This document shows positions 8,666 to 17,215 of a stretch of 64,000 nucleotides of DNA, piece after piece. Positions within the stretch are counted from its first letter, which is position 1; each line of letters begins with the position of its first letter. The translations under genes and the position numbers were made by a program. Location of the stretch: positions 1 through 64,000 of the forward strand of contig NZ_BANF01000039.1 of the NCBI RefSeq assembly GCF_000964425.1, written 5' to 3'. Origin of the DNA: Komagataeibacter intermedius TF2. GTDB taxonomy: Bacteria; Pseudomonadota; Alphaproteobacteria; Acetobacterales; Acetobacteraceae. Under the pieces are notes generated by a model that saw only the letters and a program-made list of their open reading frames with translations, did no database searches and was not told where the DNA came from.

Positions 8666-10105
8666 TTACGGTTCCGCCGTCAGCCGGTCCGGAGAAATCG
8701 GGGCCATGCGCCGCGCCTGTATGGATGCACTTTCGAACGTACCCTGCGTTTTCAGTACGAACGGCCCCGCAGGGTCGCCATAGGCGCGGGTGCTCAGGCC
8801 AATCCCGCTGGATGCGAAGATTTCGATAACCGAAGCATCAACCAGAATATCAAGGGTGCTGTGGTCAGCCAGGGGCAGGGGGGCCGCATCCCCATTGGCG
8901 ATCAGTTCACGCCCGGGCCGGTAGGGATCGTAATCCAGATCGAGGAAGGCATCCCGACCACCAAAAATGATCCGTCCCGGCGCCTGCCCGGAAAAGGATA
9001 CGCGGATACGGGCATTCGGCCCGTCCGTATGCCCCGTTTCACGCCCGATCCCCTGCATGAAAACCGGCCCTTCCAGCATTGCAATCGCCGGATGGAGGGC
9101 CACCCTGACAAGGCCATCCGCACCTATGGTCATGACGCGGGGCAGGGACATCACCCCGTTCCAGCCCGCCTGCATGGCCGCCTTGGCCCGCCCCGGTTTT
9201 TCAGGAATCCAGCCCCACACCACGCGCCGCCCGTCCGCATCCAGCATGGTCCGCGCGGCATAGAATGACCCATACCCCAACGGCGCAACATGGCGGACGT
9301 GAAACCTGTCCTGCCCGAACGTGCCGACAGCTGCATAAACGGTATCGCCCAGCGAATAGACAAGAACCTGAGAGCTCTCCAGCGCGAAAAAATCCGGACA
9401 CTCCATCGCATCATCATATCCGCCAGCAATATGGGTCGGACCATACAGAACCCTGCGATAGGTCCATGTCAGCAGGTCGGGGCTGTCATACAGCAGCACG
9501 ACACCACCCGGTCCCGCGGGGGAAGCGTGGACATTGGCCCCCAGCACCATGCACCACCGCGCACCGTCCTTCCACACCATCGGATCCCGGAATCCTTCCA
9601 CCTGCAGTCCTTCGGGCGGGGTCGCGATCACGGGTTCAGGGCGGCGCGTCCAGTGCATCATGTCCAGATCGGAGGTGGCCATGCACTGCACGGAAGGCTC
9701 GATCCCGGTATAGAACGCCACCGCCCGCGCACCGTCGATCACCACGCAGCCACTAAACACGCCCTGCGCATCTGGCCCGCCGGGCTGGGGGGCGAGTGCC
9801 GCGGGCAGGTTGCGCCAGTGTACAAGGTCCGTGCTGACCGCATGCCCCCAGTGAATATCGCCAAACGCGGCCTTGTCCGGCCCCCACTGATAAAACATGT
9901 GATAACGCCCCCGTACCCAGACGGGGCCACAGGGATCATTCATCCAGCCATAGGGGGCGATAAGGTGATATTGTGGTCGCAGCGGATCAGCGGCCAGCAC
10001 CAATGCCTGGGGCAGGCGCACCGGCCGCGCTGTTGCCGCGCGCGCGCCGACCCATGGCAGCATGGCGACACCACCCAGAACGGATCGTCGGGAAATGACA
10101 GGCAT
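8666..10105 (-). CDS. Tat-exported GH32 fructan/sucrose hydrolase (levanase or exo-inulinase type)
   Basis: This 479-aa glycoside hydrolase of family 32 hydrolyses beta-fructosides such as levan, inulin or sucrose. The nucleophile lies in WMNDPCG (about residue 54), the transition-state Asp in FRDP (about 170) and the acid/base Glu in MECPDFF (about 235). The C-terminal beta-sandwich contains DILVDASVIEIFAS. The N-terminus SRRSVLGGVAMLP is a Tat signal, so the enzyme should be exported folded. ATG 10105 is chosen because it places this signal at the N-terminus and has GGATG upstream. Cys replaces the more common Asn after NDP. The upstream gap holds a repeat and an IS-derived miniature element, so its promoter region has been remodelled. 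Confidence 0.9.
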   Translation of the reverse strand: MPVISRRSVLGGVAMLPWVGARAATARPVRLPQALVLAADPLRPQYHLIAPYGWMNDPCGPVWVRGRYHMFYQWGPDKAAFGDIHWGHAVSTDLVHWRNLPAALAPQPGGPDAQGVFSGCVVIDGARAVAFYTGIEPSVQCMATSDLDMMHWTRRPEPVIATPPEGLQVEGFRDPMVWKDGARWCMVLGANVHASPAGPGGVVLLYDSPDLLTWTYRRVLYGPTHIAGGYDDAMECPDFFALESSQVLVYSLGDTVYAAVGTFGQDRFHVRHVAPLGYGSFYAARTMLDADGRRVVWGWIPEKPGRAKAAMQAGWNGVMSLPRVMTIGADGLVRVALHPAIAMLEGPVFMQGIGRETGHTDGPNARIRVSFSGQAPGRIIFGGRDAFLDLDYDPYRPGRELIANGDAAPLPLADHSTLDILVDASVIEIFASSGIGLSTRAYGDPAGPFVLKTQGTFESASIQARRMAPISPDRLTAEP

Positions 10106-10207
10106 TGCACATCCAGTACATAACGATACCGTTATTATTATGGAGGCAGGCTGGTGTGACAAGACCATTGCCAACATCAGCCGCCGGGTATTTTCCCACA
10201 AATAAAG

Positions 10208-10247
10208 AAAACGCTGCCTTTTTTAAAAAAGGCAGCATCCAAAAAAT
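10208..10247. repeat. Dispersed palindromic repeat, copy with perfect 24-bp palindrome
   Basis: GCTGCCTTTTTT (10213-10224) is followed directly by its exact reverse complement (10225-10236), a perfect 24-bp palindrome in an intergenic region. The flanks AAAAC on the left and ATCCAAAAAATTT on the right resemble the flanks of the copy at 29020-29098. It lies just left of the miniature element. Confidence 0.65.
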
Positions 10248-10261
10248 TTACAATTTTATCA

Positions 10262-10448
10262 GGGACTGTTGGGAATTATGTTTTCTGAAGCGCCATGGGG
10301 TGATTCAAGGTCCATATGGATCGCTTCATACTGACGGACGCCCATTCGATGGGAGTCCTGTGCAGGGCGACAGGACAGATGGGTCATTTGCGGCCATGAC
10401 CCATCTCACAGCCGCAAGCAACAGTTCACGATAATTCCCAACAGGCCC
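10262..10448. mobile_element. 187-bp IS-derived miniature element (MITE-like)
   Basis: The element is bounded by 18-bp inverted repeats with one mismatch: GGGACTGTTGGGAATTAT at 10262-10279 and the reverse complement of GGGCCTGTTGGGAATTAT at 10431-10448. Both ends are flanked by the dinucleotide CA, a possible 2-bp target duplication. From 10316 a truncated frame reads MDRFILTDAH, which resembles from memory the N-terminus of IS5-family transposases in acetic acid bacteria; it stops after 27 codons at 10399. No transposase gene remains, so it could move only with help from a full-length relative. It lies between the GH32 and serA genes. Confidence 0.7.
10316..10399 (+). pseudogene. Remnant of IS transposase N-terminus
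   Basis: A 27-codon frame inside the miniature element begins MDRFILTDAH and then diverges. After a one-base shift another frame reads RWESCAGRQDRW, consistent with a frameshifted and internally deleted transposase. It cannot encode a functional enzyme. Assignment to the IS5 family rests on remembered similarity to transposases that begin MDRFILTDAQW. Confidence 0.45.
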
Positions 10449-10460
10449 CAATAGCTTATT

Positions 10461-11726
10461 TTACTGCTGCTTGTACAGCAGGCGGGCGCGGAGGGTGCCC
10501 TTCAGTTCACGCAGGCGGTCAAGGATACGGTTGTCCTTTTCCACGTCGCGGCCCGTATCGGCCTCGACAACGACATAACCCAGTTCACCCGCCGTCTGCA
10601 GGTACTGCGCGGTGATGTTGCAGGCTTCGGATGAGAAGATCTCGTTGATCTGCAGCATGATGCCCGGCACGTTTTTATGCACATGCATGAAACGTGTCCC
10701 GTGCGGATTTTCCGGCAGCTGCACGGTGGGGAAGTTGACCGCGCCCAGCGTGGAGCCAACGTCGGAATATTCTACCAGCTTGCGCGCCACTTCCACGCCA
10801 ATACGTTCCTGCGCTTCCGCCGTGGAACCGCCGATATGCGGGGTCAGGATCACGTTGTCCAGACCACGCAGCGGGGTCTGGAATTCCTCGCCTGCCGCCT
10901 TCGGTTCCTTGGGGAACACATCAATCGCGGCACCCAGCAGGTGGCCGTCCTTCAGCGCGGCAGCCAGTGCATCCAGATCCACCACGTTGCCACGGGCGTT
11001 GTTGATCAGGAACGAACCCTTCTTCATTGCACGGATCTGGGCTTCGCCAATCATGCCAGCCGTTTCCGGCGTCTGGGGCACGTGCAGGCTGACCACGTCG
11101 CTCTGCGCCAGCAGGGTTTCCAGCGTATCGACCGGCGTTGCATTGCCATGCACCAGCTTGTCGATCACGTCGTAATAGAACACGCGCATGCCGAAGGCTT
11201 CGGCCAGGACGGACAGCTGTGAGCCGATGGAGCCATAGCCCACGATACCCAGCGTCTTGCCACGCACTTCCCAGCTGTTGGTGGCGGACTTCTTCCAGAT
11301 CCCGGCGTTGCATTCCTCCGACTTGGGGAAGATGCGGCGCATCAGCATTACGATTTCGCCCATGACCAGTTCGGCAACGGAACGCGTATTGCTGTATGGT
11401 GCGTTAAAAACAGGAATACCGCCTTCACGCGCGGCGTTCAGGTCCACCTGGTTGGTGCCGATGCAGAAGCAGCCGATGGCGATCAGGCGATCAGCCTTTT
11501 CGATCACCTCACGCGTCAGCTGCGTGCGCGAACGGATGCCAACGATATGCACGCCTTCCAGCGCCTTCTGCAGGGCATCGCCCTCCAGCGCCGTTTTCAG
11601 GCGGGTGACGTTTTCGTATCCGTTGTCCTTCAGCAGCTTTACGGCACTGTCATGGATGCCTTCAAGCAGGAGGATACGGATCTTGTCCTTGGGCAGGGAA
11701 AGATGTCCGTTGGGTTGGCTGGTCAT
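10461..11726 (-). CDS. serA: D-3-phosphoglycerate dehydrogenase
   Basis: This 421-aa enzyme oxidises 3-phosphoglycerate to phosphohydroxypyruvate, the first step of serine synthesis. The N-terminal substrate domain includes GIRSRTQL. The Rossmann loop is GYGSIGSQ (about residue 163) followed by an acidic residue in YYD. NNARGNVVD and the TPHIGGST block carrying the catalytic His follow. An ACT domain (about 345-421, from FMHVHKNVPGIM) should bind serine for feedback inhibition. The length matches the short E. coli-type SerA rather than the 520-aa type. It lies 91 bases after hisN in the same direction; a small CCCCC-GCTA-GGGGG hairpin at 11786-11799 sits in the gap. Confidence 0.95.
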   Translation of the reverse strand: MTSQPNGHLSLPKDKIRILLLEGIHDSAVKLLKDNGYENVTRLKTALEGDALQKALEGVHIVGIRSRTQLTREVIEKADRLIAIGCFCIGTNQVDLNAAREGGIPVFNAPYSNTRSVAELVMGEIVMLMRRIFPKSEECNAGIWKKSATNSWEVRGKTLGIVGYGSIGSQLSVLAEAFGMRVFYYDVIDKLVHGNATPVDTLETLLAQSDVVSLHVPQTPETAGMIGEAQIRAMKKGSFLINNARGNVVDLDALAAALKDGHLLGAAIDVFPKEPKAAGEEFQTPLRGLDNVILTPHIGGSTAEAQERIGVEVARKLVEYSDVGSTLGAVNFPTVQLPENPHGTRFMHVHKNVPGIMLQINEIFSSEACNITAQYLQTAGELGYVVVEADTGRDVEKDNRILDRLRELKGTLRARLLYKQQ

Positions 11727-11817
11727 GTCGCGTGCTCCCGCTTCTTTACGGTCAAGATGGGTCCGTCCCTATCCGATTGCCCGTGCCCCCGCTAGGGGGA
11801 AAGATCATTTACCGCCG

Positions 11818-12633
11818 TTACTTTATGGCAATGCCACGCGACAGCAGCCCCGTCACACGGGGCAGCAGGGCGCCGTCCCCCACCGCCAGGACCGTGCCAT
11901 CGCCATCAGCGCGAAGTGGTCGGCCCGACCAGTCGGTCATGCGGCCGCCAGCCCCTTCCACCACGGGCACAAGTGCCGCCCAGTCCCATATCTTCATGGT
12001 GCATTCTGCAACAATGTCGATCTGCCCCAGCGCCAGCAGGCCATAGGCATAACAGTCGCCGCCCCAGCTTGTCCGCCTGACGGCGGCGGCCAGCGCGTCA
12101 AAACCGGGCCGGTGCGGCGGGTCAAGGATTTCGGGCGCGGTGCATGACAGTTCTGCATGCCCTACATCGGCGCATGCGCGCGTGACGGGCGTACCGGGCA
12201 GGGCGGACATGTACCGCGTGGCCTCGCCACGCAGTCCGATCCACCGTTCCCCTGTCACGGGCTGGTCAATCACGCCAAGCACCGGAACATTGTCGTGCAG
12301 CAGGGCGATCAGCGTGCCAAAGGTCGGTCGCCCGGTCAGGAAGGCCCGCGTGCCATCCACCGGGTCCACCACCCAGCGATACGGACTTTCGCCGCGTTCC
12401 AGCCCGAATTCCTCCCCCATCACGCCAAAACCGGGCAGGCGTTCGGACAGCACGGCCCGAATCGCGCGCTCCGCCGTACGGTCGGCTATGGTGACGGGAC
12501 TGGAATCGCTTTTTTCATCCGCGCGGACACCACGACGGAAAAAGGGCAGCACCACGGTGCGCGCCACGTCGGCCGCAGCCATCGCCGCCTCCAGCACCGC
12601 ATCGCGCGGAAAGGCTGCTGGCAGGGTGGTCAT
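11818..12633 (-). CDS. hisN: Histidinol-phosphatase, inositol-monophosphatase family
   Basis: This 271-aa Mg2+-dependent phosphatase of the inositol monophosphatase fold probably removes phosphate from histidinol phosphate in histidine synthesis. Metal ligands lie in GEEFG (about residue 74), the VVDPVDGTRAF motif (about 88-98) and WDWAALVPVVEGAGG (about 215). The hisN name follows the alphaproteobacterial family; a general inositol or sugar phosphatase cannot be excluded. Its ATG overlaps the cytochrome c stop by one base (TAATG), which suggests translational coupling. serA follows downstream. Confidence 0.83.
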   Translation of the reverse strand: MTTLPAAFPRDAVLEAAMAAADVARTVVLPFFRRGVRADEKSDSSPVTIADRTAERAIRAVLSERLPGFGVMGEEFGLERGESPYRWVVDPVDGTRAFLTGRPTFGTLIALLHDNVPVLGVIDQPVTGERWIGLRGEATRYMSALPGTPVTRACADVGHAELSCTAPEILDPPHRPGFDALAAAVRRTSWGGDCYAYGLLALGQIDIVAECTMKIWDWAALVPVVEGAGGRMTDWSGRPLRADGDGTVLAVGDGALLPRVTGLLSRGIAIK

Positions 12634-13136
12634 TACTGCGGCTCCGGCTTGAGGGAATTCAGGTAGGCGATCAGGTCCGCGCGCTCGGTTTCCGATTCAA
12701 GGCCCGGGAACGACATCTTGGTGCCCGGCGCGTAATCGGCAGGGGATTTCAGCCAGGTGGACAGGGTGGCGTTGTTCCATGTCTCGTCCTTGTGCGCCTT
12801 CAGCGCATCCGAAAACTCATACCCCGGAATGTCGCCTACATGCGTGCCAACCACACCAAACAGGGCCGGGCCGATAATGGCAGGCCCCTGTGGCGCAAGG
12901 CTGTGGCACATCGCGCACTGCCGGTCGGCAATGGCGTGCCCCTTTTCCACGCTAGCCCTGGCGACCAGATCATCGATCGACGCGCCCGCGGGGGCTGCGG
13001 GATGCGGGACGGCCACGCCGGGCTTCGCAGGGGTCGGTTCGGGCACGGCGGTATGGGCCACACCCCAGCTGGCACCCACCGCCAGCGCTGCGAAGAGGCA
13101 GGCTGCCCCGATCTGGTTTAGGCGTACACTGTCCAT
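12633..13136 (-). CDS. cycM: Membrane-anchored cytochrome c (CycM/c552 type)
   Basis: This 167-aa protein has an uncleaved N-terminal helix (GAACLFAALAVGASWGV), a Pro/Ala linker, and a class I cytochrome c domain with the haem motif CAMCH (about residue 74) and the axial Met in GTKMSFPG near residue 142. In alphaproteobacteria CycM carries electrons from the bc1 complex to terminal oxidases. The start MDSVRLN is chosen because the signal anchor follows directly; the frame extends much further upstream without cytochrome features. It is divergent from kdsB, a conserved alphaproteobacterial arrangement, and overlaps hisN by one base. Confidence 0.9.
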   Translation of the reverse strand: MDSVRLNQIGAACLFAALAVGASWGVAHTAVPEPTPAKPGVAVPHPAAPAGASIDDLVARASVEKGHAIADRQCAMCHSLAPQGPAIIGPALFGVVGTHVGDIPGYEFSDALKAHKDETWNNATLSTWLKSPADYAPGTKMSFPGLESETERADLIAYLNSLKPEPQ

Positions 13137-13274
13137 GAAATCGGGCGTCCTTCCCATACGGTTGCATGAAAACCGCTCCTTACCTAGACTGCCGCGCGCC
13201 CTGTGTGAAGCACGCACGGCAGCGGACGGCCCCTGCCGCCGCGACAGATTACGGATGGCCCAGACCCAGATCCC

Positions 13275-14012
13275 ATGAACCCCATTGTCCTGATTCCGGC
13301 CCGGATGGCCTCGACCCGGCTGCCGGGCAAACCGCTTGCCGACATTGCCGGCCGCCCCATGATCGTACATGTGCTTGACCGCGCGCGTGCGGCCGATATC
13401 GGTCCCGTGGCCGTGGCCACGGCGGACCGTGACATTGCCGATGTGGTGGAACGCGCTGGCGGCACGGCGGTCCTGACCGACCCGGCGCTTCCATCGGGGT
13501 CCGACCGTATATGGCAGGCCCTGCAGCAACTGGACCCGCAGGGGCTGCATGACACGGTCATCAACCTGCAGGGCGACCTGCCGGGCGTAGACCCGCAGAA
13601 CCTGCGTGACGTGCTGCGCCCGCTGGCTGATGCGACGACCGACATCGCAACCCTGGTCGCCCCCGTGCGCGACGGGGCGGAAGCCACCGCACAATCCGTG
13701 GTCAAGGTCGCCTGCGCCTTCGCACCAGACGCACAGGTGGCGCGCGCGCTGTATTTTTCCCGCCTGCCCATTCCATGGGGGGACGGGCCGCTGTGGCACC
13801 ATATCGGCATATACGCCTACCGCCGCGCGGCACTGGCCCGTTTTGTCAGCCTACCGGAAAGCGGGCTGGAAAAACGTGAAAAACTTGAACAGCTCCGCGC
13901 GCTGGAAGCGGGCCTGACCATGGGCTGCGCGCGGATCGCCACCGCGCCCTTTGGCGTTGATACGCCCGCCGACCTTGAACGCGCGCGGACGGCACTGGGG
14001 GCCGTGACATGA
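13275..14012 (+). CDS. kdsB: 3-deoxy-manno-octulosonate cytidylyltransferase
   Basis: This 245-aa enzyme activates Kdo with CTP to form CMP-Kdo for lipopolysaccharide core synthesis. The N-terminal nucleotide-binding signature PARMASTRLPGKPLADI (about residues 8-24) is classic for KdsB. Further matches are the INLQGDLPGVDP block (about 95), where the common D-E/P is slightly altered, and the C-terminal LEQLRALE motif (about 200). The stop overlaps the pheA start (ATGA), so the two are translationally coupled. cycM is divergent upstream. Confidence 0.94.
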   Translation: MNPIVLIPARMASTRLPGKPLADIAGRPMIVHVLDRARAADIGPVAVATADRDIADVVERAGGTAVLTDPALPSGSDRIWQALQQLDPQGLHDTVINLQGDLPGVDPQNLRDVLRPLADATTDIATLVAPVRDGAEATAQSVVKVACAFAPDAQVARALYFSRLPIPWGDGPLWHHIGIYAYRRAALARFVSLPESGLEKREKLEQLRALEAGLTMGCARIATAPFGVDTPADLERARTALGAVT

Positions 14013-14854
14013 GCGGCGAACGCATCATCGCCTTTCAGGGACGGCCGGGCGCCTATTCGGACCTTGCCTGCCGGCAGGCGCGGCCCGGCTGGACCACGCT
14101 GCCATGCCAGACCTTTGCCCAGACCATTGCCGCCGTGCATGACGGTCAGGCCGAACTGGCCATGCTGGCATGCGAAAACAGCCTGGCGGGCCGTGTGCCC
14201 GACATTCACGCGCTGCTGCCTGAAGCGGGACTGTTTATTGTCGGGGAGCATTTCCAGCGCGTGGAACACTGCCTGCTGGGCATACCCGGCAGCACGCTGT
14301 CAGATGCGCGGCGGGTGCATACCCATCCCGTCGCCATGGCGCAGGTCCGGGGCATCATTGGTGAACTGGGCCTGGACCCGGTGGTGGAATTCGATACCGC
14401 GGGCGCAGCCGAAATGGTGCGCGACTGGGGCCGCAAGGAAGATGTGGCCGTGGCGTCATCACTTGCGGCCGAACTCAACGGGCTTGAAATCCTGCGCCGC
14501 AATGTGGAAGACGCCACCCACAACACCACGCGCTTCTACATCGCATCACGCAGGCCCGACACGCTACCGCCAGCCGGGCCGGGTTTCATGACCACGCTGC
14601 TGTTCCGCGTCAACAACCAGCCGGGCGCACTGTACAAGGCGCTGGGCGGCCTTGCCACGGCAGGCGTGAACATGACACGGCTGGAAAGCTACATGCTGGA
14701 AGGGTCGTTTTCGGCCACGCAGTTCCTTATGGACGTGGAAGGCCATCCCGAAGCCCCGCCGCTGGCCCGTGCGCTGGATGAACTTTCGTTCTTTTCGGAA
14801 CAGCAGGAGATCCTGGGCGTCTATCCCGCATCGCCCTTCCGGCATACACCCTGA
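14009..14854 (+). CDS. pheA: Prephenate dehydratase
   Basis: This 281-aa monofunctional enzyme converts prephenate to phenylpyruvate in phenylalanine synthesis. The catalytic domain has FQGRPGAYSDLA at the N-terminus, ACENSLAGRVPDIH (about residue 53) and the essential T-R-F triplet in HNTTRFY (about 175). A C-terminal ACT domain begins at TTLLFRVNNQPGALY (about 192) and contains GVNMTRLESY, the phenylalanine-binding region. No chorismate mutase domain is present. The start overlaps kdsB by four bases. A perfect 8-bp hairpin (14868-14888) follows the stop. Confidence 0.95.
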   Translation: MSGERIIAFQGRPGAYSDLACRQARPGWTTLPCQTFAQTIAAVHDGQAELAMLACENSLAGRVPDIHALLPEAGLFIVGEHFQRVEHCLLGIPGSTLSDARRVHTHPVAMAQVRGIIGELGLDPVVEFDTAGAAEMVRDWGRKEDVAVASSLAAELNGLEILRRNVEDATHNTTRFYIASRRPDTLPPAGPGFMTTLLFRVNNQPGALYKALGGLATAGVNMTRLESYMLEGSFSATQFLMDVEGHPEAPPLARALDELSFFSEQQEILGVYPASPFRHTP

Positions 14855-14867
14855 CGGGACTGGACAT

Positions 14868-14888
14868 GGCGGGCATGTTTTGCCCGCC
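14868..14888 (+). terminator. Hairpin after pheA
   Basis: GGCGGGCA (14868-14875) pairs perfectly with TGCCCGCC (14881-14888) around a five-base TGTTT loop, 13 bases after the pheA stop. No T-run follows, so it is either a weak terminator or an mRNA-stabilising hairpin between pheA and dapA. Confidence 0.5.
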
Positions 14889-15008
14889 GTGCCATTGTCT
14901 ATATAACGGTCCGGTCTGCCCCATGCCCGGGACGGGCCACAGGAAAACAACGTGCCGGCCCCACCGGCGCACGCACAGCCACGACACAGGATCCAGGTGG
15001 AAACAACC

Positions 15009-15887
15009 ATGTTCAAGGGTTCCATTACCGCCCTTATTACCCCCATGAACGAGGACGGATCGCTGGATCTGCCCTCCATGGGCCGATTCATCGACTGGCA
15101 GGTCCAGCAGGGCGCATCCGCCCTGGTTCCGGTCGGTACAACGGGCGAAAGCCCGACCCTGACGCATGATGAACATGCCAAGGTGGTGGAATACACCATA
15201 AAATCCGTGGCGGGGCGCGTGCCCGTCATTGCGGGCGCGGGGTCCAACAGCACGGCGGAAGCCGTCGCCATGGCCCAGCAGGCCCAGCAGGCCGGGGCAT
15301 CGGGCGTGCTGGTGGTAACACCGTACTATAACAAACCGACGCAGGAAGGGGTGTACCGCCACTTCATGGCCGTGGCGGACGCCATCAACATTCCGCTTAT
15401 CCTGTATAACATTCCTGGCCGGTCGGTCATCGACATTTCGGTGGAGACCATGGCGCGCCTGGCGCAGCACCCCAATATCATCGGCGTGAAGGATTCCACC
15501 GCCAACCTGCTGCGTCCGCTACTGGTGCGCCGGGCAGTGAAAAAGCCATTCAACCAGATTTCAGGCGAAGACGGCACTGCCGTTTCCTTCCTGGCCGCCG
15601 GCGGCGACGGCTGCATCAGCGTGACCGCCAATGTGGCGCCCGCCCTGTGCGCACAGGTGCAGCAGAGCTGGAACGACGGCCATGTGATGGACGCCATGGA
15701 ACTGCAGGACCGGCTGCTGCCGCTGCATGATGCACTGTTCTGTGAAAGCAACCCCGTCCCGGTCAAGTTCGCCGCAAGCGTTCTGGGCCTGATGGGGGAG
15801 ACATGCCGCCTGCCGCTGGCCCCGCTGAGCGACGCAAGCCGGCAGAAGGTCAAGGATGCCCTGTCCGCCGTCGGGCTGCTGGATTAA
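15009..15887 (+). CDS. dapA: 4-hydroxy-tetrahydrodipicolinate synthase
   Basis: This 292-aa TIM-barrel enzyme condenses pyruvate with aspartate semialdehyde in lysine and diaminopimelate synthesis. Visible motifs are GTTGESPTL (about residue 43), the VTPYYNKPTQEG block with the active-site Tyr (about 133) and GVKDST with the Schiff-base Lys (about 161). The start MFKGSIT is preceded by AGGTGG at 14995-15000; a frame reaching 19 codons further upstream lacks family similarity. smpB begins four bases after the stop. Confidence 0.95.
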   Translation: MFKGSITALITPMNEDGSLDLPSMGRFIDWQVQQGASALVPVGTTGESPTLTHDEHAKVVEYTIKSVAGRVPVIAGAGSNSTAEAVAMAQQAQQAGASGVLVVTPYYNKPTQEGVYRHFMAVADAINIPLILYNIPGRSVIDISVETMARLAQHPNIIGVKDSTANLLRPLLVRRAVKKPFNQISGEDGTAVSFLAAGGDGCISVTANVAPALCAQVQQSWNDGHVMDAMELQDRLLPLHDALFCESNPVPVKFAASVLGLMGETCRLPLAPLSDASRQKVKDALSAVGLLD

Positions 15888-15891
15888 CCCC

Positions 15892-16386
15892 ATGGCAGCC
15901 AGGAACAAGGGCAGCGGCATGATCTCGACCGGGATCGCAGCCCAGAACCGCAAGGGCCGTTTCAACTACACCATTGTGGAAACGGTGGAGGCTGGGCTTG
16001 TGCTCAAGGGTCCCGAGGTCAAAAGCCTGCGCATGGGCCGCGCCACCATAAACGAAGCCTATGCCGGTGAACGCAATGGGGAAATATGGCTGATCAACAG
16101 CTATATCCCCGAATATCAGGGCGGTGTGCTGTCGCGGTTTGAACCGCGTGCGCCACGCAAACTGCTTCTGCACAAAAAGCAGGTGGACAAGCTGCTGGGG
16201 GAAGTCGCCCGCAGTGGCGTGACCCTTGTGCCGCTGGACATCCATTTCAACAGCCGAGGCCTGGCCAAGCTGACGCTGGGCGTAGGCGAAGGACGCAAGA
16301 AAGCCGACAAGCGACAGGCCATAGCCGACCGTGACTGGCAGCGTGACAAGGCCCGCCTGATCCGTAACAAGGGCGGCGACTACTGA
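15892..16386 (+). CDS. smpB: SsrA-binding protein SmpB
   Basis: This 164-aa protein binds tmRNA and delivers it to stalled ribosomes for trans-translation. Matches include NRKGRFNY at the N-terminus, GPEVKSLRMGRATINEAY (about residues 38-55), RKLLLHKKQVDKLLG and a basic C-terminal tail ending KARLIRNKGGDY that enters the decoding centre. The length is normal. It follows dapA by four bases and probably shares its transcript. The tmRNA gene itself is not visible here. A strong terminator lies about 45 bases downstream. Confidence 0.96.
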   Translation: MAARNKGSGMISTGIAAQNRKGRFNYTIVETVEAGLVLKGPEVKSLRMGRATINEAYAGERNGEIWLINSYIPEYQGGVLSRFEPRAPRKLLLHKKQVDKLLGEVARSGVTLVPLDIHFNSRGLAKLTLGVGEGRKKADKRQAIADRDWQRDKARLIRNKGGDY

Positions 16387-16431
16387 TTCGCCATCCGCCC
16401 GCTTCCGGCCTGCCCGGACAGGATGCATAAT

Positions 16432-16470
16432 AAAAAACAGGGCCGTCCCAGCCGGGATGGCCCTGTTTTC
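16432..16470. terminator. Bidirectional rho-independent terminator between smpB and the cold-shock gene
   Basis: AAAACAGGGCC (16434-16444) pairs with GGCCCTGTTTT (16459-16469) around a 14-base loop. The stem is 11 bp, with an A-run on the left and a T-run on the right, so it can stop transcription from both converging genes. Confidence 0.88.
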
Positions 16471-16531
16471 ATTCTATCCGTTTACCATCCCGCCCCCGCC
16501 ATGATGACGGGGCGGGACAGGGCAGGGAGGA

Positions 16532-17215
16532 TCAGTCCACCGACAGTGCTGCTGCTTCGGGGCCTTTCTGGCCTTCGACAACCTGCACGTTCGCCGTCTG
16601 GCCTTCCGTCAGGCCGGACAGGCCCGAACGTTCCAGCGCGGAAGCATGGACAAAAATGTCCTTGCCGCCATTTTCCGGCGTGATGAAGCCGAATCCCTTG
16701 GTCGCGTTGTACCACTTGACCGTGCCGCGCATATCCTGCGCATGCGACAGGTCAGGGGCGGGACGACCGGAGCGCGAGAAACCGCCACGCGCACCAGGTG
16801 CCGCGCCGAAGCCACCACTGCGGGGGCGTTCGGGCTGCGCCGTGCTTTCGTCAACAGACAGCACGCTTGCGACCTGACGGCCCTTGGGGCCCTGACCGAT
16901 CTGCACCACCAGCGTGGTACCCGGCGAAACCGTCGCGTGCCCGGTGGGGTTCAGGGCATTGGCGTGCAGGAACACGTCACCCGACCCGTCTGACAGCTCG
17001 ACAAAGCCGAAGCCCTTTTCGCTGTTGAACCACTTTACAGTGGCGCTGATTTCCGGGCCGGATGCGACGATCTGGGGACCACCACCTCCACCACCAAAGG
17101 AACGGCGCGGCGGCGGGGCGCCGCGATCACCAAATGAAGGCGACGACATGAAATCATCGTCAAACCCGCCGCGGCGCGGGGAGCGGGAGCTGCGGTCGGT
17201 CCTGTTACTTCTCAA
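16532..17215 (-). CDS. Double cold-shock-domain protein
   Basis: This 227-aa protein contains two complete cold shock domains: the first about residues 56-120 (TVKWFNSEKGFGFVEL, DVFLHANAL) and the second about 160-227 (TVKWYNATKGFGFITP, DIFVHASALERSGL). Both keep the RNP1 and RNP2 aromatic residues that stack on single-stranded nucleic acid. A flexible Arg/Gly/Ser-rich N-terminus precedes them and a Pro/Gly-rich linker joins them. Tandem-CSD proteins are usual in alphaproteobacteria and act as RNA chaperones. The gene has a long 5' region. Confidence 0.93.
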   Translation of the reverse strand: MRSNRTDRSSRSPRRGGFDDDFMSSPSFGDRGAPPPRRSFGGGGGGPQIVASGPEISATVKWFNSEKGFGFVELSDGSGDVFLHANALNPTGHATVSPGTTLVVQIGQGPKGRQVASVLSVDESTAQPERPRSGGFGAAPGARGGFSRSGRPAPDLSHAQDMRGTVKWYNATKGFGFITPENGGKDIFVHASALERSGLSGLTEGQTANVQVVEGQKGPEAAALSVD

